Assembly: GCF_022965805.1 (NCBI RefSeq)
Contig: NC_133116.1
Span: forward strand, 5,146,001 to 5,210,000
DNA from: Primulina eburnea
Taxonomy: Eukaryota; Streptophyta; Magnoliopsida; Lamiales; Gesneriaceae
Direction of reading: 5' to 3'
Length of the DNA: 64,000 bases
A program made the position numbers and the translations under genes. The notes beneath the pieces are model-generated. The model ran no database searches. It saw only the letters and a program-made list of their open reading frames with translations, and was not told where the DNA came from. Below are positions 36,093-49,200 of the stretch, piece after piece; within the stretch, counting starts at the first letter, position 1; each line of letters begins with the position of its first letter.

Positions 36093-37927
36093 ATGGCGCT
36101 GATGAGGAAGACTGATGGAGTCATTGTGTTCTCCGCAGTTATTGTAGCATCGATTGCCATTGTTTTCTTCCTCGAGGATAAGACAATTGATCAGGTTGGG
36201 TCGTCGTTCGATTCCGCTGGAAATTCGAAGGTATGAATGAATCGATACTTAACTCATCTCTACAGCTGTGGAGTTGCAAAACAACTTTCATTTCGAAAGA
36301 ATGTTGATGTTTTGATAATTAGTTTTGCGCGTTGTGCAAAACCTGCAGTTATCATGTTCATTTTGTATGTGGATATATGATTTGAGTTTGATGAATTGGT
36401 GATGGCGATTGGACGTTTACTTTGTTGTGTAATTGCAGGGCAGAGCAGATATTGCTATTTTGGAGATGGGACTAGCTAAAGCTCGATCAGCAATCAGAAA
36501 AGCAGCTAATTCCGTCAACAAAAGTAATGGCAGCGCCGAAATCTATCGACATCCAGTGGCATTTTATCAGTGAGTGGTTCTCGTTTTCGATTTATGCTAA
36601 GAATTTTTGTTCAGTTTTCAATTTCTATTCTCTACTAGGTTTGAATAATCAGTGAGATGTTTTCTTTTTGCCAATTTTGAATTATCAAGATTTGAATAAT
36701 CAGAAGCAAAGTACCAGTCATTGTAAAAGATTTTACAACTTATAGAATCTTTTAATGAATTTTGCGTTTGAAAACTGTTCTTAGGAGCTACATGGAAATG
36801 GAAAGAAGATTTAAGATTTACGTATATGAAGAAGGGGAGATCCCAATAGTACATGATGGGCCGTGCAAAAGCATTTACTCAAGTGAAGGACGATTCATAC
36901 ATGAGATGGAGAATGGAAATAACGGCTTCAGGACAAGAAATCCCAAGGCTGCTCATGTTTATTTCTTGCCCTTCAGTGTCGCACAGATGGTCAAGTACCT
37001 GTACAAGCCTAACTCACATGATGCCAGTCCACTCAAAGTTTTTGTATCTGATTATGTGAGAATTATATCGACAAAACACCCCTTCTGGAATAGAACCCGA
37101 GGAGCTGATCATTTCATGCTCTCTTGCCATGATTGGGTAATCATAAAGATACATCTTGTGTTTGATCTATATAAAATAATGACCTAAAAGTTCTCAATCG
37201 AATGATAACCTCTTTAGAATATTCTCATCATTGATTTTTTATTGTTTATTTTTTTCAGGGGCCTTTGGCTTCACAGGGAAATGCATTCCTATACAACACA
37301 TCAATTAGGGTATTGTGCAATGCCAATTCCTCTGAAGGTTTTAATCCACAAAAAGATGCGAGCTTACCAGAAATCAATCTTTATGATGGCAACATAAATC
37401 CCAAGCTGAGGTCACCGCCCTCCAACATTTCAAGGCCATACCTTGCATTCTTCGCAGGTGGTGTTCACGGCCCCATCAGGCCGATCCTCCTCAATTTTTG
37501 GAAAGACCGTGACAAGGACCTCCAAGTTCATGAATACCTTCGTAACGATCAGGATTATTATGACTTTATGTTAAGTTCAAAATTTTGCTTATGTCCAAGT
37601 GGATATGAAGTAGCTAGCCCAAGGATAGTGGAGGCCATTCATGCTGAATGCGTCCCTGTGATATTATCTGATCACTACGTGTTGCCTTTTAGTGATGTTC
37701 TAAGGTGGGAATCTTTCTCAATACAGGTCGATATTATGGAAATTCCACGTCTGAAAGAGATATTGCTTGAAATAGCAGACTCAGGAGAACGATATACAAG
37801 GTTGAGGGATGGTTTGAGAGCTGTAAGGAAACATTTTGTTTTGAACCAGCCAGCCCAGAGGTTTGATGTGTTTCATATGATTTTACATTCTGTATGGCTT
37901 AGACGATTAAATATAAGGATTAGATAG
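36093..37927 (+). CDS. Exostosin-family (GT47) glycosyltransferase
   Basis: Four exons, 36093-36230, 36439-36569, 36785-37136 and 37259-37927, encode 429 residues. Residues 10-27 form a signal anchor (VIVFSAVIVASIAIVFFL), as expected for a type II Golgi enzyme. The lumenal part opens with a short stem (ILEMGLAKARSAIRKA) and the exostosin domain follows: SYMEMERRFKIYVYEEGE, EGRFIHEME, NPKAAHVYFLPFSV, ADHFMLSCHDWG, RPYLAFFAGG, SSKFCLCPSGYEVASPRIVE and a terminal FDVFHMILHSVWLRRLN. The family adds sugars to pectins and hemicelluloses in the Golgi. It resembles the uncharacterised At5g03795-type branch; the acceptor is unknown. The domain appears complete. The start is the first ATG after a TATA-like stretch, and the anchor follows it directly. 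Confidence 0.9.
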
Positions 37928-38886
37928 ATAACGGTGAACATGGAATCGAAATCCAAACAGTAAAGGACTGGAAAGGTGTGATCTCAATTGTATTCTTTAC
38001 TCAATATTAATGTTGACCAAATTTTTTGGCAGAACCCTTGTTCCAAATTACTCAAGAAATTAAGAAAAGGGTTAATCCATGCAATGATAATATTGACTTT
38101 TAGTTTCCCATGATATATGGATGAAAGAAAACATCTATGTGGTACATATACAATCAATGTAAATATGATCTTATTTACCTCTAGTACTGCCAACATAAAC
38201 TGGTAGTTCCAAACAAATAAATGTATGAAAAAATCCAGTTCTTAAATATGCAGATGAAGCAGATAGATTCAAGAAAGCAAAATATTTCTTTTGCAACCAA
38301 ACCAACGATTTTCCTAGATTGTTAAACACAGGATTTAGTTCAAGTCATGGCTGCTTCTTTCAAGTGATGTAGAACAATTTTTAAGTTCATAAAAGAGCAA
38401 CTGAACTTTAATCACTTCCATAGACCATATACTTAAATAGTCCAACCGCTGCCCCCAACGCACCTATGGCTATATATGTGGCTGAAAAAGTTCATCAACA
38501 GGAGCTACCTTACTGTTTCCTCAACCCACTTTTACAATTCTTGGTCATTTAACTTACAAGCAGGAATAATAACACATTCAGAAAACTTGCCCAAATTCTG
38601 AAGAGGCCTCTCGTTTCCTGGAGTCAGGATTGACTCCAACTATCTAATTACAGCTGATAGCTATTAAGCATAAGCTAACTCAAGAACTTGTTTAGGAAAA
38701 ATTGATTGAAAGCACTAAATAACGAATATCATTAGTCTGCAATGAACAGCATAGGAGTATTTTGCCATCGACACGTAATAGAGAAGGGAAATCTTGGACA
38801 TCTTTGAATATTGATCGATTTAAACAAAAAGAAAAGGATCAACCTTCACTATAAATGATACATAAATTACGACCCTCCACAGTAAT
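37928..38886. other. Intergenic between convergent loci
   Basis: 3' flanks of the GT47 gene and of the b' pseudogene. No repeat or gene recognised. Confidence 0.5.
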
Positions 38887-39449
38887 TCAAGAAACAGGGA
38901 GGACCTTCTTCACAATTTCGTCGCTCAGTGCATCAATCTGGGAATCAAGAGCTTTGATGGTGTCTTCCTTCTGATTCTCCAAGCTGGCCAGCGCCTCTTG
39001 CAGCTCTGACTCCACTTTCTTCCTCCCCTCCACTAGCTTCTGCTCGACCTCAAGCTGAGTCTCCCTCTTCATCTTGTTGAGGGCCGCGGATATTTCCGCC
39101 CTCGCTGCCTTTAACACCGCCGCAGCCTGCTCCTCCAGCGCCTTCACCTCCGTGGAAGTATCTTTAACGCTGTTCAGCTCTCTCTGGTGGCGGAGTCTCT
39201 CTCATCCATGAATTTCCCCAGGGGGCTGTAATATACCTTGTCCAATGCGAACACGAGGAACAAGAATTCGACGGCTATGATAGGGAGTGTCAGGTTGAAG
39301 TTGAAAAGCTGGGACTTTTCCATTTCCTCGGCCAGTGAGGGAGGCGCGATGGCGAGTGCTAAGGAGGCAGCGGTAGCGAGGAGGGAAGGGACAGACTTGA
39401 GAGAGGAGGGAAGTTGAAGGGGTGGTTTAGGGAATGTGGGCAGGAGTAT
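38887..39449 (-). pseudogene. ATPG: Broken copy of chloroplast ATP synthase subunit b' (CF0-II), 5' truncated and frameshifted
   Basis: The minus strand encodes a thylakoid signal region ([18 protein letters not shown]), the membrane segment ([20 protein letters not shown]), [15 protein letters not shown], then the long helix of the b' stator ([35 protein letters not shown], final KKVLPVS). Two faults are visible. Near 39178-39184 a GAG codon is followed by AG instead of a full codon, so one base is missing and the frame runs into TGA. Also, the homology starts abruptly at LPTFPKP: an in-frame TGA at 39450-39452 sits just before it and there is no ATG, so the transit peptide is gone. Family members have an N-terminal transit peptide of several tens of residues. 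A sequencing error could explain the first fault, not the second. It lies downstream of GDT1 on the same strand. Confidence 0.75.
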
Positions 39450-40237
39450 TCAAAATTCTTTGAAAATATTTTGGTTGTCGTTACAGAACTGTGTCATGTC
39501 CATTTTTTGGCTCGACTCGGTGTCATGTCCAATTTACCTCCAGTATTATCCATGGATCTGATCTCGGAGATGGCAAGGATCCATGGTGTGTTTTGTGGCT
39601 TGGTTTCGCAGATTGACAGGGATGCATGTACATTGATTCGCACAAACCGGGGGCATGGACCTGCCAACGTGCTGTGACTGTTGTTTGACTGTATAGTGTT
39701 TTATTCTGCATAGCGTAGTGTCTTATATACTAATTGGATTTATAATACAAATACAAGAAATTTGATATTTTACTCAAGTAGAAGTGCTTTAATATGCAAG
39801 TACATAATGCATATTCGAACTCCACCTTCAGCCTATCTCAGTGTTATCAATAGGTAGCATGTGAAGAACTTTGAGAAGATTGATGATAAAGTCTACCACA
39901 TGACAGCAGTTAGAGATGACATCGAAGATTATGTACAACGATTGTTTAGTGTGATTTGTTAAACATACATATAAGACCTGATTGTGTAGTGTGATTTGTT
40001 AAACATTTCATATGGAACAGAAAATCGAAAGCCTATTATCTGCATTGAAATTCCAAAATTTCCTTTTGAAAAAGTATAGATACAATAATCAAGTACCTGG
40101 CTACCTAGCTCGAAGTAAAAATATATATTTTCCACAGATTGAGCAGCTTAACTTCAACTCTCATGTAGAATATAATCCCGCAAAAATACACTCTAAGGTC
40201 TTCAATGCAGGCAGAGGTAATGTTGGTAACGTTGACT
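39450..40237. other. Spacer between the b' pseudogene and GDT1
   Basis: No gene. A short sequence around GTGTCATGTCCA occurs twice (near 39491 and 39520). Confidence 0.5.
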
Positions 40238-43200
40238 TCAAGTGAAGATCTCAATCAGTGTAACAGCAGCAAAGACAAGGAACAGAGTACCACCAATGTA
40301 CGCAATAACCTGTTTTCATCGTCACAATCCTTAGCTAGGCTAGCTAGATCAGATGATTCAAGATTTTACCAACAATCGAATAATTAATGTTCATCTAGGA
40401 TAAACACCTATAAGAAAAACCACCGACCTTCTCAGAAAGGTATGTTCCCAGAAAAGACCCTCCTAGAACAGCAAGCTGCGAAGAGTTACCAGCTCTCACT
40501 TAAATATACTAAACATGCATACATAAAACATCACTTACAAGCAAATACAAGTTTAAGATTTTGGACAGTTCAGCTTCTTTCAAAGCTAATATTTTAATGA
40601 TGCACTTTCAGAATTCAAATAATGATTAGTGATGCAACTTAAATTGTAATAACATCTAACTAAACATTTTGCACAACAGTATATGTAGATCTGTGATGTT
40701 TGATTGCAAAACATCTTTTCTCGTTCTCATTATGCTCAGGGGATTAGATAACAAGTTCTTTGGTGGAGAAAGAAAGTGATTTGAGGGAAGTGCTGAGGAT
40801 TATGACCCATGTAGCAACTCCGTGACCAGCTAGTGCCCCTGCAACGACTCCAAGAGGTGATGAGGCTGCAGCAAGAGCTGAAACAAAGAGGATTATGTTG
40901 ATAATGGCATTCAAAGTATAATGCTTGCATTAGCGTAAGCTAAGAACGTTTAATCTTATAAACTTGACTAATTAGTCCCAAAAAGATTAAGTACTGAAAA
41001 CAAAAGAGAGGATATCAGGGTTACCTCATAAACCATTGAGTCTAACCTAAAGAAAGTTATTTTAGCTAGTGTTAAAATTGGACATCCAATCACATGCATA
41101 AGAATTCCTCAGAAAAATTTACATAGTCAATCCAGACAAAAAAAAATAGTCTCTCTCTCTCTCTAGCTCAGCTGTAGCAAAGAACCATGTTATTCAATCA
41201 GATAACTCAACTCCCTGGATGTTCATGTATCCAGGGATACTTGACAGAAGACTCGTTGAAGGAATGTATCAATAAGCTTAAAGGATGTTTAAAGAATGAA
41301 ATGAAAAGTTAATCTTAGTTCTATGCATGCAAATTTCGGTCCTCCAGAAGGACGACAAATATCTCAAATAGCCAACAAACAAAATTAAGAAAAAAAGTAA
41401 AAGATGAATCAGTTAATTATCTAAAGAAGTTTTCACCATACCTATAGTGGAGAAAAAAGATTTGTCACCCCATTCAGCAACAAAAACTAAAAGGAATGTA
41501 CTAAAGATGGTGTTAGCTGCAGCCAAACTACCAGCACCGGATCCTGAAAATTCAGAAACTGCCAGCTCTGCCTGGAGAAATAAAATGTTTTGTATAAGTT
41601 CAATAAATGTTTGATGTACTCGGTTACCCTAAAAAAGAATCAGATGTGAAATGGAAAGATGCATCAGTGAAGTATCAAGGGCTTCCTGAGTCACATAACC
41701 ATTATTGAGCTACATCTTGGAAGTTTGATTTTCCCGTAACTATTAGATATACTTATGTTAAATTATAATATAATAGTAACATGTTAGAAATGAATAGTTA
41801 AAGCATACCCGAGTAATTTTACTTTCACAAATTTCTAAGCCACAGAAAACTCTGATATGTCAACAGTAAAACTGATAAATATCATAACCCATGCCAAGTG
41901 AAGAGTAGCTGGGTCACTAAATCATTTCATACAACAGACAGAAGAAACAGAGTAATTCAATTTACAGTATCTCCCAGACTCAAATACTTGGTGATTTGGA
42001 CTATACATATCGAGACACAGATTTTATATGCTGAAACAGCACAGTGCTAACATCCATATATCTGGAGACTCATGGATGATGATCACAACAGGCTGAGTTC
42101 CTAAACAATATACAACAACTGTGAAGAATTCCAACTACAGATTATAGATGATCATTCATTACATTGTCAATGTGATTTTCCTAGTCCTCAAACTTCAATG
42201 AAATATTTGATGTTCAGCTGATTCTCAATTAGACTTTATCATTATAATTGCCTTTCTGCCAAAATATTTACCTCCTTTTGTTCTTCTTCTGCCTTCATCC
42301 CATCACTTGACGAGGCATCAACCAAGGATGACACACCAAAATACACCTACAATAAACAAAAGTTGCCATAACTTTTAGCCAAGGGCGATCAGAAATTTGA
42401 GATATCAATGAATGACTACGGGGTGGCTTTTGTTCTGGCTAAAATCCTTACCAGGAGGCAAACTGCAGCAAGATCATCGATTGGCAAATTGGCATCCCCA
42501 AACCTGTAACGATGAAATCATTAGGAAATATATCTTGAAGTAACCCTCAATTTCCTCTGGGAGTTTGAATATGTCCAATTGAAGCTACCAAACAAAATGC
42601 CTAAGCAACTAGCAAGATAGTAAATTAATCCCGGGAAGCCAATAGAGAAAGAGTGAGACCGATAATGGTAGTCACTGCCTCCCTTTAAATATTACCGCCC
42701 CATCCTCGAAAAAATTAAAGTGTCAGTTTGGCCCCCTTCCACTACATTTCTATCCACCAATGTTCCTAGAAGTTCAATAATTTCTTGAGAAAGAGTTATT
42801 TTTTATAGAGAACTTAAAGATAGATGCAGGCAAGCTGGCATAATAATTTTGCTCTGGATGCCTGCTAGAGACTCTCTGGAATCTCACAACACTAATGCTC
42901 CAGAGAGCACCGACGTAAGTAATATTATATAAACCAAAAGAAAATCTTCTTTATTTGTATAAGTTACCAGGGAATCAAACCTGAATGGAAGGATGTCATC
43001 AACATAGTGAAAAGTTCGTCCAATGATAACCGATATGATAGTCATTACCCTGCTCATAAAACATCAATGAGTGCAAAGAGAGAACCAACATCATCTAGAT
43101 ATCATGAGCTCTACAATGTACTGTTCAAAAGCTTAGAGTAGATATCTACTTCCAATATTTGCAAAGTAAATCTTTAATGTTTGAAGAACGTAAAATAATA

Positions 43201-46200
43201 TTATAGCAGTCATCCAGATTAAGACAAAAGCAAAGAGAGTTATGATTTCATAAATACAACCTGCAAAACCAAATTAACACTTGTTTATGACATATTCATT
43301 CATGCAATGGAAATTTAAACCTAAGGAATCGTAACTTCCCTCAACTCTATTTAGTGAAAAGGAGCTACGAATCAGCAAACATTTTCTGGTTCATTGGTTA
43401 GGGGAATAAGGAGATTCAATCAATACTGGAACAAGTGTAAAGACCATCCAACACAAATGCTTATCCATAATCAACCAACTAACCCGAGTGCACCAAAAGT
43501 CCCAATAAAAGTGACAGCAGCAGAATTCCTAGCAGCTAGAAGTGCCTGCACAGAAGATCCATCAATAAACCCAAAATGTATCATATATATAACACCAAAT
43601 AACATACTGGAAATCAGAGTATACTCCAGTAAAATAGTTGGATGTGATTCTATAAGAAACTGTAAAATGATTTTATCATATGATCGAGTAATTCTATAAG
43701 ATATTAACATCCATATTAAACATGGGGTCTTGATTTATCTACATTCATAACCATCTGTTGAATATAATATATTATTTAATAAGTAGTTAATGGATTATTA
43801 TCTACTAATTAGTTAAGATATTGATTTGATTGTCATTTACTTAGTAGATTAGATAGTGGTATCTTTTATTTGTTTTTTTTTAAACTCTTTTAGATTAAGA
43901 TTTCTTTTGATTCTTCTAGATTAGGATAGCTTATTTCTTCCTTATTTATATCTGTACTGGGATGATTGGAAAGTGAATGAAAAACGTTTGTTTTCTCCCA
44001 AGCTCTATCTCAAACCAACATGGTATCAGAGCTGTAACAAAACAAAAAAAATCGGCATGGCCTCTTCATCCAAATCTTCGGGTTCCAGTTCCGCAATCCC
44101 GGTAGTGCCCATCCCCCTGGCGGCCGCCGATACCTCCTCTATCCCGATCACTTGCCACAAATTAAATGGGCAAAACTACCTACAATGGTCACAATCCATA
44201 ATGATGTTCATCTGTGGAAGGGGAAAAGATGAATTCATCACGGGTACGTGGGATCAACCTGAAAAATCCGACCCCAAGTTTAGGGCCTGGAATTCCGAAA
44301 ATTATATGGTAATGTCTTGGTTGATCAACTCCATGACGACTGAGATAAGTGAAAACTTTCTCATCTATACCACTGCCAAAGACATATGGGAAGCCGCCCG
44401 TGATACATATTCAGCCAAGGACAATACATCAGAATTGTTCGCTGTTGAAAGCAATCTTCAGGACCTCCGTCAAGGTGATCTCACTGTAACGGTATATTTT
44501 AATTCCCTCACTCGACTATGGCAACAGATTGACTTATTCGAGACTCATGAGTGGAAATGCCCTGATGATGGTGGGTTATATCGTGTGATTGTGGAAAGGA
44601 AACGCATATTCAAATTTTTATCGGGCCTCAACGCTACACTGGATGAAGTGCGCGGACGGATATTGGGCACAAAACCTCTCCCTGGTCTTCGGGCTGTTTT
44701 TTCCGAAGTGCGTCACGAGGAAAGCCACAGAAAAGTCATGTTAGGTCCTCTAGTTCCTCCACTATCCATCAAATCTGCACTAGCTACGCAGAATCATTCG
44801 TTCTCCGCTGCCGATGATCTTGGTTCAATGCGACACCCACAAACGCAGATGAAGACAGGTCGTCCATGGTGCTCAAAATGCCGAAAACCCAATCATACGC
44901 TGGAAATATGAACTATTTTCAATCCTTTAGCCATTGTAATGCTTCGAATACAGTCCAAATTGCAAACGGATCATTATCTAGAGTTGCTGGTTATGGATCA
45001 ATTCAATTGACTGATGAGATTCACCTTCGTACAGTTTTGTTTGTACCAGATCTTGCATGTAATCTGTTGTCTGTAAGTAAGCTCAGTAATGATCTCAGAT
45101 GCACAGCTAAGTTCTTTGTTGATTCGTGTGTTTTTCAGGATTTGGCATCGGGGAGGAAGATTGGCAGTGCTGATCTGTGTGCTGGACTGTATCTTCTCAA
45201 GATGAATGTTTCCAAGAAAACCCCAAACCCAAGTCCTTCTCAGCCTTTCTGCTCCCATTCCATTACAACTTTGAACAAAGATAGCGATATCTTATTATGG
45301 CATTATCGATTAGGCCATCCAAATTTTTGGTATCTTCGCAAGTTGTTTCCTTTTTTGTTTAATAATAATAAAAATCTGCATTCTCTTAAATGCGATATTT
45401 GTCAGTTATTTAAACATACTCGTACAACTTTCACGCCTAATCATTACAAACCATCAAAACCTTTTTCTCTTATACACAGTGACATCTGGGGTCCCTCAAA
45501 TATAAACAATATGAGTGGCACTCGCTGGTTTATTTTATTCGTTGATGATCATACACGTCTTTCGTGGGTGTTCTTGATGAAAGATAAATCAGAGACTACA
45601 CAGATTTTCAAACATTTCCACACCATGATCCAGACACAATTTTCTACCCATATTCAAATTTTACGAACAGACAGAGCAAGGGACTATTTCAATTCTGTTT
45701 TGGGAGGTTACTTGCAAACGAATGGAATTATTCACCAAAGTTCTTGCGTTGATACACCCCAACAAAACGGAGTGTCAGAGCGAAAAAATCGTCACCTCCT
45801 TGAAGTAGCTCGATCACTTCTTTACACTATGAATGTCCCAAAGTCCCACTGGGGTGATGTCATCCTCTCAGCCACTTACCTTATTAATCGGATGCCCTCT
45901 CGAGTCTTAAATTTTCAAACCCCCATCCAATGCTTCCAGAAATTTTTTCCCAACTCACATCTTCTTCACGAGATTCCCCTTAAGGTATTTGGTTGCTCAT
46001 GCTTCGTTCACATTCACTCCCATAATCGCGGCAAACTCGAGCCTCGCGCTGTCAAGTGCATATTTCTTGGTTATTCTTCTAACCAGAAAGGGTACAAGTG
46101 CTATTCTCCTGTCACTAAAAAATTTTACTCTTCCATGGATGTTACCTTTTTTGAGTCTGTATCATTCTATCCCAATACATTCTATCCCAATACATCGGTT

Positions 46201-49200
46201 CCAGGGGAGTGTTCAAATGATGAACCGTTACATTGGGAACTCACAACACCCTGCATTGAACCGATCCCCGACTCATCCAATGAACCAATCCCCGAGCCAT
46301 CTTTTCCATCCATAAATGACCAAACTGAAACAAATATAATCAGCCCACTACCTCATGTCTACTCCCGAAGGACACATCATCAAAAGAATGTACAGCCGGT
46401 ACAACATCAACTTGCCCATGATTGCTCTCCGCTGTCAAATTCAGAAAAAACCACACAAGGTACGTCTGATTCCGATACCCCGGTAGTTGAGTACATTGAA
46501 CCTGATGATAGACCAATTGCTGTGAGGAAGGGTGTTCGAACATGTACAATGCATCCTATAGGTGATTTTGTATCACTCAAACGTTTTTCTCCTGTATATC
46601 GTGCTTTTCTTTCCACTATAGACCAGATTCAGGTTCCAAGGGACATTAATGAAGCTCTCAGTCATCCGAAATGGAAGGCTGCTGTCTATGATGAAATCAA
46701 AGCACTGGAGAAGAATCATACATGGCACATCGCTGATCTCCCAGCTGGAAAGAAACCCGTTGGATGTAAATGGATCTTCACAATCAAACATAAGTCCGAT
46801 GGAAGTATAGAGCGGTTCAAAGCAAGACTTGTGGCTAAAGGGTATACACAAACTTATGGTATTGACTACCAAGAAACTTTCGCTCCTGTTGCCCGACTCA
46901 ACACTGTTCGAGTTCTATTATCTATTGCAGCCAACCTTGACTGGCCTTTGTATCAGCTTGATGTTAAGAATGCTTTTCTCAATGGTGACCTTGAAGAAGA
47001 AGTGTACATGAACATTCCTCCAGGCTTTGAATCAACAGATACAAAAAATAAGGTATGCAGATTGAGAAAATCACTATATGGGCTTAAACAATCACCTAGA
47101 GCCTGGTTCCATCGATTTACCAATGTGTTGAAGATACATGGCTACATTCAATGTCAATCTGATCACACATTATTTGTAAAACACTCTAAGGAATGGAAGA
47201 TTGCTGCCATTATAGTGTACGTGGATGACATTGTACTTACAGGAAATCATAGTGAGGAAATGGCCCGTGTAAAATTGATTCTCTCAAAAGAATTCGAAAT
47301 GAAAGACCTTGGCCCTCTAAAGTATTTTTTGGGAATGGAAGTGGCAAGATCGTCTCTGGGTATCTCAATCTCACAAAGAAAATATGTTCTTGACTTGCTG
47401 AAAGAGACTGGTATGTTAGGGTGCAAACCTGTGGGTACTCCGATGGATCCAAACATCAAGTTAGGCATTAAAAATGATAGTCCTCCTGTTGATAAAGGGA
47501 GATATCAACGACTAGTGGGCAAACTTATATACCTAGCACATACACGACCGGATATTGGATTTATTGTTAGTGTTATCAGTCAATTCATGAATACTCCGAC
47601 AGAAGAGCACTTGGATGCTGCATATCGAGTGTTGAGATATCTGAAAGGTACACCTGGCAAAGGGCTACTCTTTAGGAAATCATCTATCCGAAAAATCAAA
47701 GTGTATAGTGATGCTGATTGGGCTGGATCTCCTACAGACAGACGTTCCACGTCAGGATATTGCACATTTGTATGGGGGAACTTGGTAACATGGCGGAGCA
47801 AGAAACAACCTGTGGTAGCTCGTAGTAGTGCTGAAGCAGAGTTCCGTGCGTTGTCTAATGGAATTTGTGAAGGAATATGGCTCAAGAGACTTCTCGATGA
47901 ATTAAAAGTGGAAGATGGTCATCCTATAGAAGTACTGTGTGATAATCAAGCTGCCATTAGCATCTCAAAAAATCCAGTCCATCATGACAGAACAAAACAC
48001 GTTGAGGTTGATCGACATTTCATTAGTGAGAAGATTGAAAAGGGGGTGATAGACCTCGGCTACACTCCTACCCAATTGCAAATTGCAGATATACTCACTA
48101 AAGCACTTCACAGGCCCATTTATGAAGATTTGAGTTCCAAGCTTGGCATGATCAACTTATATGCCCCAGCTTGAGGGGGAGTGTTGAATATAATATATTA
48201 TTTAATAAGTAGTTAATGGATTATTATCTACTAATTAGTTAAGATATTGATTTGATTGTCATTTACTTAGTAGATTAGATAGTGGTATCTTTTATTTGTT
48301 TTTTTTTAAACTCTTTTAGATTAAGATTTCTTTTGATTCTTCTAGATTAGGATAGCTTATTTCTTCCTTATTTATATCTGTACTGGGATGATTGGAAAGT
48401 GAATGAAAAACGTTTGTTTTCTCCCAAGCTCTATCTCAAACCAACACCATCATATTTCACAATGATTATGGATTCAAATTTGCGCACAATGTACTTATAT
48501 GAAAGCAAGTTGAAGGACATAGAGCACCTCGAAGTTACCACTATCTTACCGCGATAAAGAAGGTTTTGTCTCCAAGTTCAGAGAAAAATATCAGCAAGAA
48601 TGCCTGCAAGTAAGATTACTCGGTAAAATTTATATGTAGCATTTCCATGCAAACCCAATAATTTATCTAAACGAAGATCCAAAAATCAAACGATAAATTA
48701 TAATAACTCATATGAAAGACTGAAAGATTTCATCACTTAAAAAAGGGTAGAATAAATCATTGTCAAACAACCAAGAGTCAATTATTGAAATGCGACTTAC
48801 TTACCTAAGGTAGAAAGTCAGAAGTTACATTTTTTTCCAGGTTCGTGATACATGCTTGAAGCCTAGCAATAATTCAAGTTGTAGGGAGAAATTACTAACT
48901 GAAGCAAAACCTGTGCTAATATCGCCTAGATCCCCCAAAAACGAAAACGGCTGCAGGCTGGTTGAAATATCTGAACCCGCGAGAGCTTGTTCAGTAGTTT
49001 GAAGGGTGAAAATTCCACACATCAGCAAAAATTTCAGACAGCCAAACGATGGAACTTCTAGAATTCGGAAACCCGGAGATGTTCCACTCATCTTCAACAA
49101 AATTCTTGATTGCTTCTCGTCTGCCTCCGTGTCTCTCACGCTACTAAGCTTCTCTCTGATGGCGCCGCCCCTTTCATCCAGGGAGAAAGGAAGTTGAAGA

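Larger units (their letters stand above)
43751..48451 (+). mobile_element. Ty1/copia LTR retrotransposon with 5-bp target duplication
   Basis: A full-length element of 4,691 bp (43756-48446) flanked by CCATC on both sides (43751-43755 and 48447-48451). Order: LTR, tRNA-Met primer site, gag, integrase, reverse transcriptase, RNase H, polypurine tract, LTR. Integrase before reverse transcriptase defines the copia group. It lies in GDT1 intron 2, in the opposite orientation to that gene. The LTRs appear identical by eye, which indicates recent insertion. A deletion at the gag-protease region makes it non-autonomous. Confidence 0.95.

Noticed and set aside
46340..46872. Minus-strand frames within the copia pol region
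   Set aside because: These are antisense shadows of pol with no recognisable domain.
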